Source: Actinobacteria bacterium OK074 | GTDB taxonomy: Bacteria; Actinomycetota; Actinomycetes; Streptomycetales; Streptomycetaceae | Length of the DNA stretch: 64,000 bases | Assembly: GCA_001298575.1 (NCBI GenBank) | Contig: LJCV01000111.1 | Coordinates: forward strand, 1 to 64,000 | Direction of reading: 5' to 3' | Shown here: positions 1 through 9,171 of the stretch, piece by piece | Numbering within the stretch: position 1 is the first letter of the stretch | Layout of the letters: each line of letters begins with the position of its first letter | Position numbers and translations under genes: made by a program | The notes under the pieces: generated by a model | The model's database searches: none | Seen by the model: the letters and a program-made list of their open reading frames with translations, nothing else | What the model was told of the DNA's origin: nothing

Positions 1-545
<545 letters not shown>

Positions 546-603
546 CGGACGACGGGAGCGATGGCCACGGACGTTTGCCTGGCTGGGACGGTGCCGCCGC
601 CCG

Positions 604-702
604 TCGAAGGACTACGAGCACCTGCGCGTCCGCTCGGACTACGCCATCTACCTCACCATGGCCATGCTCCTCGTACGGCGCCTCGCAAGACCAGCCCGCT
701 GA
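604..702 (+). pseudogene. C-terminal end of an IS5/IS4-like transposase
   Basis: The plus frame reads SKDYEHLRVRSDYAIYLTMA followed by MLLVRRLARPAR and a stop at 700-702. KDYEHL, then a hydrophobic block, then RRLAR before the stop is the typical C-terminus of IS5-type DDE transposases of actinomycetes. Only about 33 codons remain and nothing upstream resembles the catalytic domain, so this is a relic. It abuts the IS630 relic on the opposite strand. Confidence 0.5.
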
Positions 703-710
703 CAGGCTTC

Positions 711-960
711 TCAGACGCCCTCTATCCGTCGCTCAGGTGGGGGCGGTACTGGATCGGACGGTCTGGAAGAGGTGGTCGGGGTGGTGAAGGCGGTGTTGGA
801 CAGCCGTCCGCGCCGTAGCAGCGACCACATGTCCTCGACCGGGTTGAGGTCCGGTGCGTAGGACGGCAGTTGGTAGATGGTGAGCCAGCCCCGTCCGGTG
901 GTGAACTGCCGCATCCTGGCGGGGTGGCCTCGTCCCACTGAGCTTCGCCGTGATGCGCGC
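711..960 (-). pseudogene. IS630-family transposase C-terminal relic
   Basis: The minus strand encodes LTIYQLPSYAPDLNPVEDMW followed by SLLRRG, the conserved end of the DDE_3 catalytic domain of IS630 transposases, where the E of NPVE is the last catalytic acid. Flanking homologous pieces sit in other frames: QWDEATP upstream at about 950, and PIQYRPHLSDG, the family's usual C-terminal end, stopping at 722. At least two frameshifts are therefore present and the N-terminal HTH is missing. The element is dead. Confidence 0.65.
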
Positions 961-1400
961 GTTTCGAGACGGCGTCGTCGTAAGCGGGCCGGCAGCCGTC
1001 TGTGGAGCGAGCGGCCGGCGGTCTCCCGGCGGTGCCGGCCCGCAGGTGCTCGATCTCGGCTCCGGAACCGGCCGTTTCGCTGATCATCTCGCCGTTGATC
1101 GGCGCCCCGACAAGTCGGCTGGCGTTTCTGATCGTGAGCTCGGCGCACACATGGGACATCTGTGCGACATATCGAAAAAATGTGCCCGCTTTTCTGCCTT
1201 AAATGATGGGCGTGAGGGCGCGCGTCCAAGCGTAAGGGGCGCACGTACAGAGGCCCTGTTTGCGCCGTGGATCACATAACGATCGATATCTTCTAATGGT
1301 GCTGCGTGAGCGCCCGACCGGACGGGTGACGGGCCACTCAATGGGGCACCTCAGAGGCTGTATGAATGTCTTCGCAAATACCCCTCCCCCTGGCGGACGC

Positions 1401-2621
1401 ATGAAAACAGCTCTGAAACTTGATCGAAAAGGACTGGCCGAAGATCCCCTCGATTTTGATTTCGGGATTTCCCCGGAGAGAAACCTGGGCACCTACGGCA
1501 CGACCTCCTTCAGCCCGATCATGAAACTGATCTCCGCATCGGCGACGGAGTACAACCTGGTGAACCGGGCCGAATACCCGAGGCTGGCGGCCATCGAACG
1601 GGAATGTTGCGTGGCCCTGGGAAACCTGTGGCATGCGCGGGGACCCCGGCCGCTCGGCTGCTCGGCTTCCGGTTCCACCGAAGCGGCGCTGCTGGCAGGG
1701 CTCGCACTCCTGCGTCGTTGGGAGAAGCGATCACCGCACCGGGGAGTCTGCCGGCCCAATCTGGTGATGGGCGCGGGAGCCCATGCGTGTTGGCACCGGT
1801 TCTGCGTGTACTGGGGAGTGGAGGCGCGGACCGCGGTCTGCGGCGAAGGGCTGACGTCGGCCCCGGATGCCTTCGCGGACGCTTGTGACCAGGACACCAT
1901 CGGGGTGATCACCACCCTCGGAGGTCCGGAGCACGGACTCTACGACCCGGTGGAAGAGGTCGTCGCCTGCCTGGACGAACTGGAGTCCCGGCACGGGCTG
2001 TGGATCCCCGTCCATGTGGACGCCGCCTCGGGAGGCTTCGTGGCCCCCTTTCTCCAGCCGGAACGGCGCTGGGACTTCCGCCTGCCCCGGGTCAGGTCCG
2101 TCAACGCCTCGGGACACAAGTACGGAGGGACCTCGCTCTCCGTGGGATGGCTGCTCTGGCAGGACGTGGAGGACTGCCCGGACGAACTGTTCCTCGGCGT
2201 GGACTACATCGGCGACGGACAGCCCGCGATCGGACTCAGCTTCTCCCGCCCCGCCGTACCCGTCATCCAGCAACACCACCTCCTGACCTCCTGCGGCACC
2301 CCCGGATACACCAGGAGCCTGGATGCCTGCCGATCGCTGGCCCGGGATCTCACCGGAGCGCTGTCCGCCGTGCCGGGACTGCGTCTTGTCAACCCGGACC
2401 TCGACCTGCCGGTCGTGTCGTTCACCACCGTGCGCCGCGAACGGGACACGGTGTCCAGGCTTGCCGCCGCGCTGCGGGCAAGGGGCTGGTACGTACCGGT
2501 CTACCCCTTGCAGGACCGCCCCGAAGACGGCATGGCCGGCCGGATCGTCGTCCGGGCGGGTATGGATGCAGCCCTCGCCGACCGGCTGCGGGAGGACGTC
2601 TACGCCGTCGTCTCCTTGTGA
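1401..2621 (+). CDS. PLP-dependent glutamate-decarboxylase-like protein
   Basis: Group II PLP-dependent amino-acid decarboxylase, closest by motif to bacterial glutamate decarboxylases (GadB). The PLP-binding lysine is Lys240 in NASGHKYGG, matching SINASGHKFG of GadB. The N-terminal part has the GSTEAALLAG segment (GSSEACMLGG in GadB) and a DAASGGF motif that carries the Asp contacting PLP. At about 406 residues it is shorter than GadB (about 466). Start is uncertain: ATG 1401 has a weak GGCGGA, while ATG 1362 (419 residues) follows AGAGG at short spacing. A CaiB-like gene follows after 32 bp and an aldehyde dehydrogenase after that, suggesting decarboxylation of an acidic amino acid in a small pathway. 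The substrate is inferred only from family. Confidence 0.75.
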   Translation: MKTALKLDRKGLAEDPLDFDFGISPERNLGTYGTTSFSPIMKLISASATEYNLVNRAEYPRLAAIERECCVALGNLWHARGPRPLGCSASGSTEAALLAGLALLRRWEKRSPHRGVCRPNLVMGAGAHACWHRFCVYWGVEARTAVCGEGLTSAPDAFADACDQDTIGVITTLGGPEHGLYDPVEEVVACLDELESRHGLWIPVHVDAASGGFVAPFLQPERRWDFRLPRVRSVNASGHKYGGTSLSVGWLLWQDVEDCPDELFLGVDYIGDGQPAIGLSFSRPAVPVIQQHHLLTSCGTPGYTRSLDACRSLARDLTGALSAVPGLRLVNPDLDLPVVSFTTVRRERDTVSRLAAALRARGWYVPVYPLQDRPEDGMAGRIVVRAGMDAALADRLREDVYAVVSL

Positions 2622-2653
2622 ACCAGCCCACCCCCACACGTCAGGACCCTTGA

Positions 2654-3364
2654 ATGACCGTTGTGCTCGAACTCGGCTCGTACGTGCTTCCCGCCTACGC
2701 GGGCATGATCCTCGCCGAACAGGGATGCGACGTCCGTAAGTGGACCGACCCGCAGCAGAGGCCCGACCCCATCCAACAGCTGCTCCGCGGCGAGGAGTTG
2801 TGGGACTGGATCAACCAGGGCAAGAAGCTCGAACCCTGTCATGCCCGGGAGGCCGCGCTGCTCGCCCCGGGGGAGGTCGATCTCGTCGTCGACAACATGC
2901 GTGCCGAGGCATGGCAGCGCTGGGGCGTCGACCCCGCCGTCGAAGCCGAACGCCTGGGTGTGCCCTGGGTGTCCATGCGGGACGAGTTCGACGGGCGGTC
3001 CTTCGACGCGGTCGCACAGGCCCGGGCCCTGATGGAGCATGTGCCGTACATCCCCTTCTATTTGGGCGACACGTCCGGCGGACTGTGGCTCGCCTTCAAG
3101 GGGCTCGCTCTCCTGGCCCGCGGCACCACGGGACATCACGTGCTGCGGCAGTCGAGTTGCCTGGCCAAGCTCGTGGAGGGCGAACTCGTCGTACCCGCGC
3201 GGCGGGGCACCGCACCGCCCTGGGACCAGCCCGGAACCTACGGCGCGACCGACGACGGCGTTCTCGTGCGCTTCCGCGGTGAGGACGTCGCCGAGCCGGT
3301 CCGCGACCACGCCTGGAAGTGGCGCCATCTGAACCATGACGGCACGGGACGGATCGTGGTCTGA
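2654..3364 (+). CDS. Short CaiB/BaiF-like (family III CoA-transferase) protein
   Basis: The N-terminus LELGSYVLPAYAGMILAEQG followed by CDVRKW matches the opening Rossmann strand and glycine-rich turn of family III CoA-transferases. DLVVDNMRAEAWQRWGVDP matches the next conserved block (usually V-E-N-F-R-P-G). True family members are about 400 residues with a catalytic Asp in the middle; this one has only 236 and ends soon after a segment like the large-domain entry. It may be a single-domain or degenerate member, so CoA-transfer activity is uncertain. It is probably co-transcribed with the decarboxylase upstream (32 bp gap). A stem-loop follows immediately. Confidence 0.6.
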   Translation: MTVVLELGSYVLPAYAGMILAEQGCDVRKWTDPQQRPDPIQQLLRGEELWDWINQGKKLEPCHAREAALLAPGEVDLVVDNMRAEAWQRWGVDPAVEAERLGVPWVSMRDEFDGRSFDAVAQARALMEHVPYIPFYLGDTSGGLWLAFKGLALLARGTTGHHVLRQSSCLAKLVEGELVVPARRGTAPPWDQPGTYGATDDGVLVRFRGEDVAEPVRDHAWKWRHLNHDGTGRIVV

Positions 3365-3388
3365 CGGCATCCGCCGGACCACGATCCG
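3350..3388 (+). terminator. Stem-loop at the end of the CaiB-like gene
   Basis: GGATCGTGGTC at 3351-3361 pairs exactly with GACCACGATCC at 3377-3387, plus one outer C-G pair, giving a 12-bp stem around a 15-nt loop that spans the stop codon. There is no T tract, as is usual for Streptomyces. It may be a terminator or an attenuator before the aldehyde dehydrogenase gene. Confidence 0.5.
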
Positions 3389-3474
3389 CGTCAGACCCCC
3401 TCTACGTCGGCCCCCGCTCCACGTCGGTCCCCTCCTCGTCGGCGCATCCCACAAATCACGGAGAACTTGGAACA

Positions 3475-4905
3475 GTGAGGAAGAACCACCAGGTGAAGCA
3501 GTATGCGAACGTTATCGACGGGCGCCGTACCGAACCGTCCACCGGGTCCTACGCACCGCTGATCGACCCCTGTACCGGCCAGGTCTTCGCCGAGGCCGCG
3601 GTGTCCGGTCCTGCGGATGTGGACCTCGCCTGCCGCAAGGCCGAGGCGGCATTCGAACGCTGGCGGAACGTCAGCCCGGCAGACCGGCAACGGCTCCTCC
3701 TGCGGCTGGCCGACGCGGTCGAGGCCCGCAGCGCCGACCTCACCAGGGCCGAGTCCGCCAACACCGGCAAGCCGCTCGCCGCCACGGCCCGGGAGGAAGT
3801 CGCGGTCGCCGTGGACGTGCTGCGGTTCTTCGCCGGGGCGGCGCGGTACGCCACCGTGCCGGCCGCCGCGGAGTTCCTAGCCGGGCACACCTCCTACCTC
3901 CGGCGTGAACCCGTGGGGGTCTGCGCGATGATGGTGCCGTTCAACTACCCGCTGCTGATGGCCGTGTGGAAGATCGCCCCGGCCCTGGCCGCCGGCAACA
4001 CCGTGATCCTCAAGCCCTCCAGCAACACGCCGATGACCGCGCTCATGCTCGCGGAACTCGCCGCCGAGGTGCTGCCGCCCGGTGTACTCAACGTGCTCTG
4101 CGGGGATCGCACCGCCACCGAGACGCTGCTCACCCACGCGATCCCCCGGCAGGTGTCGGCCACCGCGTCCACGGCCTCGGGGGTGGCCATCGCCCGAGCC
4201 GCCGTCAGCGACGTCAAACGCCTGCACCTCGGACTGGGCGGCAAGTCACCCGTGCTCGTCCTGGCCGACGCGGATCTGGAGGCCACCGCCGGGGCCGTCG
4301 CCCACGCCGCCTACTTCAACGCAGGCCAGGACTGCACCGCCGCCTCGCGTGTACTGGTCGCGGACTCCGCCCACGACGACTTCGTCGCCGTACTGCGCGA
4401 GCGGGCCAAGGCCATCGTCACCGGGCCGCCCACCGACACCGGGGCGCTGTACGGGCCGCTCAACTCCAGGCGCCAGCTGGAGAACATCCTGGGGCATCTC
4501 GCGGACGCCGAGGTCGTCGCGGGCGGGCAACGAGTGGGCGACGAAGGCTGGTTGCTCGCCCCCACTGTGGTGACCGGCCTGAAGCCGGGCGACCCGCTGT
4601 GCACGGAGGAACTCTTCGGTCCCGTAGTCACCGTCGAACGGTTCACGGACGCCGACGAGGCCGTCGGCCGGGCCAACGCCTCGCCCTACGGACTTGCCGC
4701 CAGCGTCCACACACGTGACCACGCGACCGCGATGCGGCTGACGGCGGCACTCGACTACGGGTGCGTCTGGGTCAACACCCATCTGCCGCTGGTGTCGGAG
4801 ATGCCACACGGGGGCTTCAAGCACTCCGGGTACGGCAAGGACCTCTCGCTGCTCACGCTGGACGAATTCACCCGGACCAAGCACGTCATGCACCGCTTCG
4901 ACTGA
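3475..4905 (+). CDS. Aldehyde dehydrogenase family protein lacking the usual general-base Glu
   Basis: NAD(P)-dependent aldehyde dehydrogenase fold, 476 residues, nearest by eye to aminobutyraldehyde/betaine-aldehyde types. The catalytic cysteine is present (Cys287 in NAGQDCTAASR). The block normally read as ELGGKSP is GLGGKSP here: codon 4231-4233 is GGA, so the general base that activates water is Gly253. The usual FTGS nucleotide-binding motif is also altered (ATASTASG). Loss of that Glu should impair hydrolytic turnover, so the enzyme may act differently or be inactive. The GTG start at 3475 has GGAGAA upstream; GTG 3493 or ATG 3502 are alternatives. Context with the decarboxylase suggests an amine-to-aldehyde-to-acid route, which is inference. 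Confidence 0.8.
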   Translation: MRKNHQVKQYANVIDGRRTEPSTGSYAPLIDPCTGQVFAEAAVSGPADVDLACRKAEAAFERWRNVSPADRQRLLLRLADAVEARSADLTRAESANTGKPLAATAREEVAVAVDVLRFFAGAARYATVPAAAEFLAGHTSYLRREPVGVCAMMVPFNYPLLMAVWKIAPALAAGNTVILKPSSNTPMTALMLAELAAEVLPPGVLNVLCGDRTATETLLTHAIPRQVSATASTASGVAIARAAVSDVKRLHLGLGGKSPVLVLADADLEATAGAVAHAAYFNAGQDCTAASRVLVADSAHDDFVAVLRERAKAIVTGPPTDTGALYGPLNSRRQLENILGHLADAEVVAGGQRVGDEGWLLAPTVVTGLKPGDPLCTEELFGPVVTVERFTDADEAVGRANASPYGLAASVHTRDHATAMRLTAALDYGCVWVNTHLPLVSEMPHGGFKHSGYGKDLSLLTLDEFTRTKHVMHRFD

Positions 4906-5457
4906 GCGGAGCGACAGCAGGGGCAGGGGCAGAGGGTAGGAGGAGCGGCTACGGCGGTGATCTCACGACCACCGCCCTCCCAACCTCGCCGGCATGGGCG
5001 TCAGCGGGCGCGTCACCGCCCCGGACCTCAGCGACGACGGACCGCGACCGGCGACGAAGACGGCCGGAAGGGACTCCCCGCTCGGCCAAGAGCCGCACTC
5101 GGCCCCGTCCCCCCGACAGCGGCCCTGCCCACCCGACGGCGATACTCGCCTGACGCACCACCACATCCGGCGTGCCCCGCCCCAGCAGGCGGGGTACGCC
5201 GACCGATACTCCCAACCGGCGAGGCCAGCCATGAACAGCCACTTCTCAAACGACGCCCGGCGTCCCGGGGCAGCGGAAGAACCATGTCTGGGCCCGCTCG
5301 GCGACCCCTCCGACGGAATGGACTGCCTGTCCACCGCGCGGTTCCAGGTCATCCGCCACCAGCAACCCCCGCTGCTCGTCTGCCCGGTTCATCTCGGACC
5401 GTCGTTGCTCATGGCCGAGAGCGTGCTGTGGCCGCCGCGGCTCTCCCTGATCCGATG
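4906..5457. other. Gene-poor stretch, no supported gene
   Basis: Several frames stay open because of the GC content, but none shows a recognisable motif, signal peptide or convincing ribosome-binding site. I see no tRNA, repeat or transposon end here. Confidence 0.5.
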
Positions 5458-5640
5458 ACACGGCCCGTCCCCCTTCACCACGCCCAAAGGCAGACGGCCT
5501 TGCGCATCGCCCTTGTCGCCCATGACCGGCGCAAAGACGACCTTGCCGGCTGGGCCGCACGCCACCACCGCCACCCCGCCACTGCCGACTTCCTCGCCAC
5601 CGCGCTCGCACGGCACCGCCCCGCTCCTACCCGCACCGAC
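5458..5640 (+). pseudogene. Possible methylglyoxal-synthase-like fragment
   Basis: From ATG 5458 the frame contains LRIALVAHDRRKDDLAGWA, which resembles the N-terminal strand and active-site entry of methylglyoxal synthase (I-A-L-V-A-H-D followed by K-K/R-D-L). The expected YATGTTG segment is not seen; the frame instead drifts into proline- and arginine-rich sequence. If the match is real, this is a truncated, decayed gene. It rests on one short motif, so confidence is low. Confidence 0.3.
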
Positions 5641-5790
5641 AACGCCTCCGCCCCGCCCCGGGCCGCCCCAGGCCGGCGGATGCCCGGTCGGCACGCACGA
5701 AACGGAAACCAGCGACCAGAACAAAACGGCGAACGTGGGTCTTCCGAGATCAGGACAGTCTCAGACAGGCCCGTTGAGTTGGCACACCCC

Positions 5791-7125
5791 TCATGTGAGG
5801 TTGCCGGCGTGGGTAAGAAGGGCGGTGACCGCGGTGTGCCGACGGTGGGGCCGCAGACGTTGGCGCATGGAGGTGAGGACGCGAATGGTGCGGGCGGATT
5901 GCACAGTGGGGTAGGCGTCGACGAACGCCCCCCAGTGGGTGAGGGCCTGGTCGAGGTGACCGAGGCGGAGGTGGGCTTCGGCGAGGCGGGCGCGGGTCAG
6001 GGCGGCGGCGTGGTGTTCGGTGCCGGTGCGCAGCCGGAGTGAGGTGGTCAGGGCGTTGATGGCACCGCGGAGGTCACCGAGCGTGGCAAGGGTGTTGGCC
6101 CGCTGATAGTGCAAAGCTCCGCCCGGGTAGGCGCTGAAGGGGCCGGAGGGCGAGTCGGCCCGGGCGTGGAGGTGTTCGGCCCGGGCAAGTGCGGTGAGGG
6201 CGGCATGGCGGTCGTGGTGAGCCAGTATGACGGCCAAGTGGGCCTGGGTGTATGCCCGGACGGAATGAGCGCAGTGGCGGGCCCGGTCGGCGGCTTGTTC
6301 GGCGAGGTTGAGTACGCGTACGTCGTGGTGCCCGAGTTCATGGGCGTGGGTCGCCATGGTGCGCAGGGCGACGGCCAGGGTGGAGACGTCACCGGCGTCG
6401 GCGGCCATTTGGGCGGCCGTGCGGTGGTAGTGCTGGGCCAGGGCGTCGATGCCACTGTCGACGCTCATGTTGCCGAGCAGTAAGGCGAGTTGAGCGGCTT
6501 TCGACATCAGTTGGCGGTGCACGGTCGTGGTGGCCGGAGCATGCAGCCAGGGGGTGATGTGGTGAGCGAGGTAGGCAGCCGCCGAGGCTCGGACAGGGCC
6601 TCCGCCGTGCTGTTCTGACAGGGCTGAGAAGGCGGAGATCATGGCCTGTGCCTGTTCGACTTCCGGTGCCCCGACGCGCCGGCCGACGGTGGGCCGCGCC
6701 TGGTGTGCCGAAGGTCGGCCGTGGCGGTCCGGGACGGGAGCCACGAGGGCGGCAACGCTGAACACGTTGCTGCCCAGCAGACGTCGTTGGGTGGGGTCGG
6801 ACTCGGAGCGGGTGAGCAACGCGAGCCGGCGCAAGGGGTCCGACTCGCCGTAGGGGTCGATCACTGTGACGGGAGCCTGGGTGAGGCCGGCTTCCTGCGC
6901 GGTGACGGGCCTGCCCAGCCTGCGCGCGAGAGTCTCCAGCAGGTAGGCCGACGCCGGCGGCCGGGGCTGGGTGCCGGCAAGCCACCGCCTGATGGTGCTG
7001 TGGTCGCAGGCCAGCGGCATTCCGTGTTCATCGGCCACCTTGCGCAGGGCGTGGGCGAGTTGGGTCTGGCTCCAGCCGGCTGCCTCCAGGAGCGCCCGCA
7101 GGCGGCTGTTGGACGTACGGGGCAC
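5791..7125 (-). CDS. XRE-family regulator with TPR-like C-terminal region
   Basis: The N-terminus (residues about 6-70) is a helix-turn-helix of the XRE type, with SQTQLAHALRKVADEHG and STIRRWLAGTQPRPP. It is followed by a linker and a long alanine-rich helical region (about 150-440) of TPR-like character, including ALAQHYHRTAAQMAADAGD and HLRLGHLDQALTHWG. This architecture is common among Streptomyces orphan regulators. It starts at GTG 7125. No partner gene is obvious; it faces away from the acyl-CoA dehydrogenase set, separated by about 350 bp that could hold a divergent promoter. Confidence 0.85.
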   Translation of the reverse strand: MPRTSNSRLRALLEAAGWSQTQLAHALRKVADEHGMPLACDHSTIRRWLAGTQPRPPASAYLLETLARRLGRPVTAQEAGLTQAPVTVIDPYGESDPLRRLALLTRSESDPTQRRLLGSNVFSVAALVAPVPDRHGRPSAHQARPTVGRRVGAPEVEQAQAMISAFSALSEQHGGGPVRASAAAYLAHHITPWLHAPATTTVHRQLMSKAAQLALLLGNMSVDSGIDALAQHYHRTAAQMAADAGDVSTLAVALRTMATHAHELGHHDVRVLNLAEQAADRARHCAHSVRAYTQAHLAVILAHHDRHAALTALARAEHLHARADSPSGPFSAYPGGALHYQRANTLATLGDLRGAINALTTSLRLRTGTEHHAAALTRARLAEAHLRLGHLDQALTHWGAFVDAYPTVQSARTIRVLTSMRQRLRPHRRHTAVTALLTHAGNLT

Positions 7126-7482
7126 GGTGGTTCCCCTTCACAAGCGCACGATGTTGCCCGGGCTGCCCCGCTGCCACCGCTCCAGCCCTCTGTCGCGGCC
7201 CGGGCCACAGGCGGTGCACTGGTCATGCCCAGCAGTGGGCCGCCCGGAACCACTGCATGACGGACAAGGACGAAGATCAGCTCCCCCTCCGCCCCAGGCC
7301 ACGACGGATGCAGACCGGCAGGGCTGGTCCACCGTTACCACGGCAGCCATCACGGACCTCACATGCCTTTCCCGCCACGGTCCTTCACGCACCTTGCTCC
7401 AGCTTCAGGGGCCGTCGAAACCCCCGGCGCATGGGCACGCTACGCCCCCCTCCATCACACCTGGAATCAAGGAGAGTTCGTG
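7126..7482. other. Intergenic region between divergent genes
   Basis: No supported coding sequence. It separates the leftward XRE-TPR regulator from the rightward acyltransferase-start relic and should contain their promoters. I could not pick out convincing -10/-35 boxes or an operator. Confidence 0.4.
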
Positions 7483-7632
7483 ATGATGCGTACCGGATTT
7501 CTGCTGCCCGGCCAAGGGGGCGCCCCGAGGGAATCGGACGGTACTGACACGCCAAGACCCCGGAACAGGTGGCACTCACCGCCGACGGCCGCCTCGTCGC
7601 CCGCCTCACCGGCCTGGATCACGTGCCCCTGA
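7483..7632 (+). pseudogene. Short ORF resembling the start of a malonyl-type acyltransferase
   Basis: A strong Shine-Dalgarno (AAGGAGAG at 7469-7476) precedes ATG 7483. The product begins MMRTGFLLPGQGG, very like the FLFPGQGSQ opening of FabD-type acyltransferases, and then degenerates into proline/serine-rich sequence to a stop at 7632 (49 residues). I infer a truncated or internally deleted acyltransferase gene whose translation signals survive. Chance resemblance cannot be excluded. It lies directly upstream of the acyl-CoA dehydrogenase. Confidence 0.35.
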
Positions 7633-7727
7633 CGGCGGCCCGGAAGGTGGCAGCGGTCCGTCGCCGACGGCAGCGCCCTCACCCGAGCGGGCCCAAGGAT
7701 CACTGCGGACAGAAAGAGCACCAAGCC

Positions 7728-8876
7728 ATGACCGTGCGGTTCGAAAACCACTCCACTTCCGCCATCGGCGAGCTCGTCCAGCTGCGGTGGGGCGGCCTGT
7801 TGGCGGAGATCGGCGCCGGGGCCGCTCAGCGGTACGCGGCCGGAGAAGCCTTTCCCAGGGAATTCCTGACGCGGGCCGCTCAGGCGGGCCTCCACAAGCT
7901 TTCGATGCCGAAGAACATCGGTGGCGAGGGCATGGGCTCGGACATCTGGGGGCGCGTCCTGGAGGAAGTGACCTACCAATGCGACGAGTCGGCGTTCCCT
8001 CTGGTGGTGAGCATGTCGACGAGTATCGCGTTCACCTTGCACCAGTCCGCGGACACGTATCTCGTCGACACCTATGTACGGCCGCTCGTCTCCGGGGAGT
8101 TGACCGCCACCCTCGCCTTCACCGAGGACGCCGACTTCTGGTCCTGGCAGACCACACTGACCAGGGACGGAGACAGCGGGATGCTGTCCGGGAGGAAGAG
8201 CTTCCTCACCGGAGGTCTCCTCTCCGATGTCTTCCTGGTGTACGCCGGCGCGGGCCAGGGCCGACTGGCCGCCTGCCTGGTACACCGGGACGACCCCGGG
8301 GTGAAGGTGACTCCCGCCGCGGGGACGGGCCTCCGGTCCTGTGGAATGGCCGCCTTGGAGCTGGACGAGGTACGGCTCGGCCCGGAGAGAATCCTGACCT
8401 GGTCCGACGGCCTCGACCACTCGCAGTTGTACTTGAACGAACGCCGGAGCATGCAGGCGGCGTGGACCGTCGGCCGGATGCGCGCACTCGTCGACCGCTG
8501 CGCGGCCAGACTCCGTACCGTGACCCGGCAGGGCCAACCCGTTCTGGAGTACGCCAACGTGGCAGCAGGGCTCGGGCGGATGCACATCGTCACCGACGTG
8601 GCCCGGACCATGACGCACGACGTACTCGACCGGCAGGCCCGCGGCGAGACGGACCTCACCTACGACGCGAAGATCTCGGCGGCCAAGCACTTCTCCGCCG
8701 AGCAGGCGATGGTCATCGCCCATGAGGCACTGCGCGTTCTGGGCGGACATGCCTTCTACGGCGATGAGTACTACGGGAGATACCTGCGCGACTGCGCGGG
8801 CCTGATCCCCGCAGGCGGGACCCAGCACTCCCTGGAGATCACCATCGGCACCATGGCCGCCAAGCACTTGATCTGA
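7728..8876 (+). CDS. Acyl-CoA dehydrogenase-like flavoprotein
   Basis: Residues about 60-382 follow the acyl-CoA dehydrogenase pattern: an N-terminal helical domain (FLTRAAQAGLHKLSMPKNIGG), a middle beta domain (TLAFTEDADFWSWQTTLTRD), and a C-terminal helical domain with VLGGHAFYGDEYYGRYLRD. The usual YEGT(S/N)EIQR block near the end is PAGGTQHSLEI, so Glu is absent from the position of the common catalytic base; some subfamilies place the base elsewhere. Start ATG 7728 gives 382 residues, a normal length. A MoaD-like gene starts 29 bp downstream. It may oxidise a carrier-bound acyl group rather than a free CoA ester, which is inference from context. Confidence 0.85.
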   Translation: MTVRFENHSTSAIGELVQLRWGGLLAEIGAGAAQRYAAGEAFPREFLTRAAQAGLHKLSMPKNIGGEGMGSDIWGRVLEEVTYQCDESAFPLVVSMSTSIAFTLHQSADTYLVDTYVRPLVSGELTATLAFTEDADFWSWQTTLTRDGDSGMLSGRKSFLTGGLLSDVFLVYAGAGQGRLAACLVHRDDPGVKVTPAAGTGLRSCGMAALELDEVRLGPERILTWSDGLDHSQLYLNERRSMQAAWTVGRMRALVDRCAARLRTVTRQGQPVLEYANVAAGLGRMHIVTDVARTMTHDVLDRQARGETDLTYDAKISAAKHFSAEQAMVIAHEALRVLGGHAFYGDEYYGRYLRDCAGLIPAGGTQHSLEITIGTMAAKHLI

Positions 8877-8905
8877 CGCTTCCCACGGCAACGAAGGAGA
8901 TCCCC

Positions 8906-9169
8906 GTGGAAGTCCACTTCTCCGGTCTACTGCTCCGGTTCACCGACTACGAACGCACCGTCACCGTCCCGCCCGGCACCGTCGAAGAGGTACTGGAGGT
9001 GCTGCGCCTACGATTCCCGCAGCTGGAGTCCGTCCTGTGGGACGGCCACGGCGAACTACGGCGCGTACACCGCCTCGTCGTGAACGGAGAGGTCGTCCCT
9101 CCCGACCCCACACGTGTCCTGAGCGGCACCGACCGGCTGGAATTCCTGACCGCAGTCGCGGGCGGGTGA
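8906..9169 (+). CDS. MoaD/ThiS-like sulfur-carrier protein with C-terminal Gly-Gly
   Basis: An 87-residue beta-grasp protein. It has FPQLESVLWDGHGELRR, HRLVVNGEVV and GTDRLEFLTAVAGG in the order expected for MoaD/ThiS, and it ends exactly in Gly-Gly, the tail that is adenylated and thiocarboxylated by an E1-like enzyme. GTG 8906 follows GAAGGAGA. The gene lies between an acyl-CoA dehydrogenase and an unrecognised protein whose ATG comes 2 bp after its stop. No molybdopterin-synthase or thiamine genes and no MoeB/ThiF-type activator are nearby, so it probably serves a local sulfur-transfer step using a genome-encoded activator. Confidence 0.8.
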   Translation: MEVHFSGLLLRFTDYERTVTVPPGTVEEVLEVLRLRFPQLESVLWDGHGELRRVHRLVVNGEVVPPDPTRVLSGTDRLEFLTAVAGG

Positions 9170-9171
9170 CC

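Noticed and set aside
4957..6042. A 361-codon plus-strand frame between the ALDH and the XRE regulator
   Set aside because: Proline/arginine-rich throughout; it runs over the 3' end of the XRE gene, and only the short methylglyoxal-synthase-like segment has any meaning.
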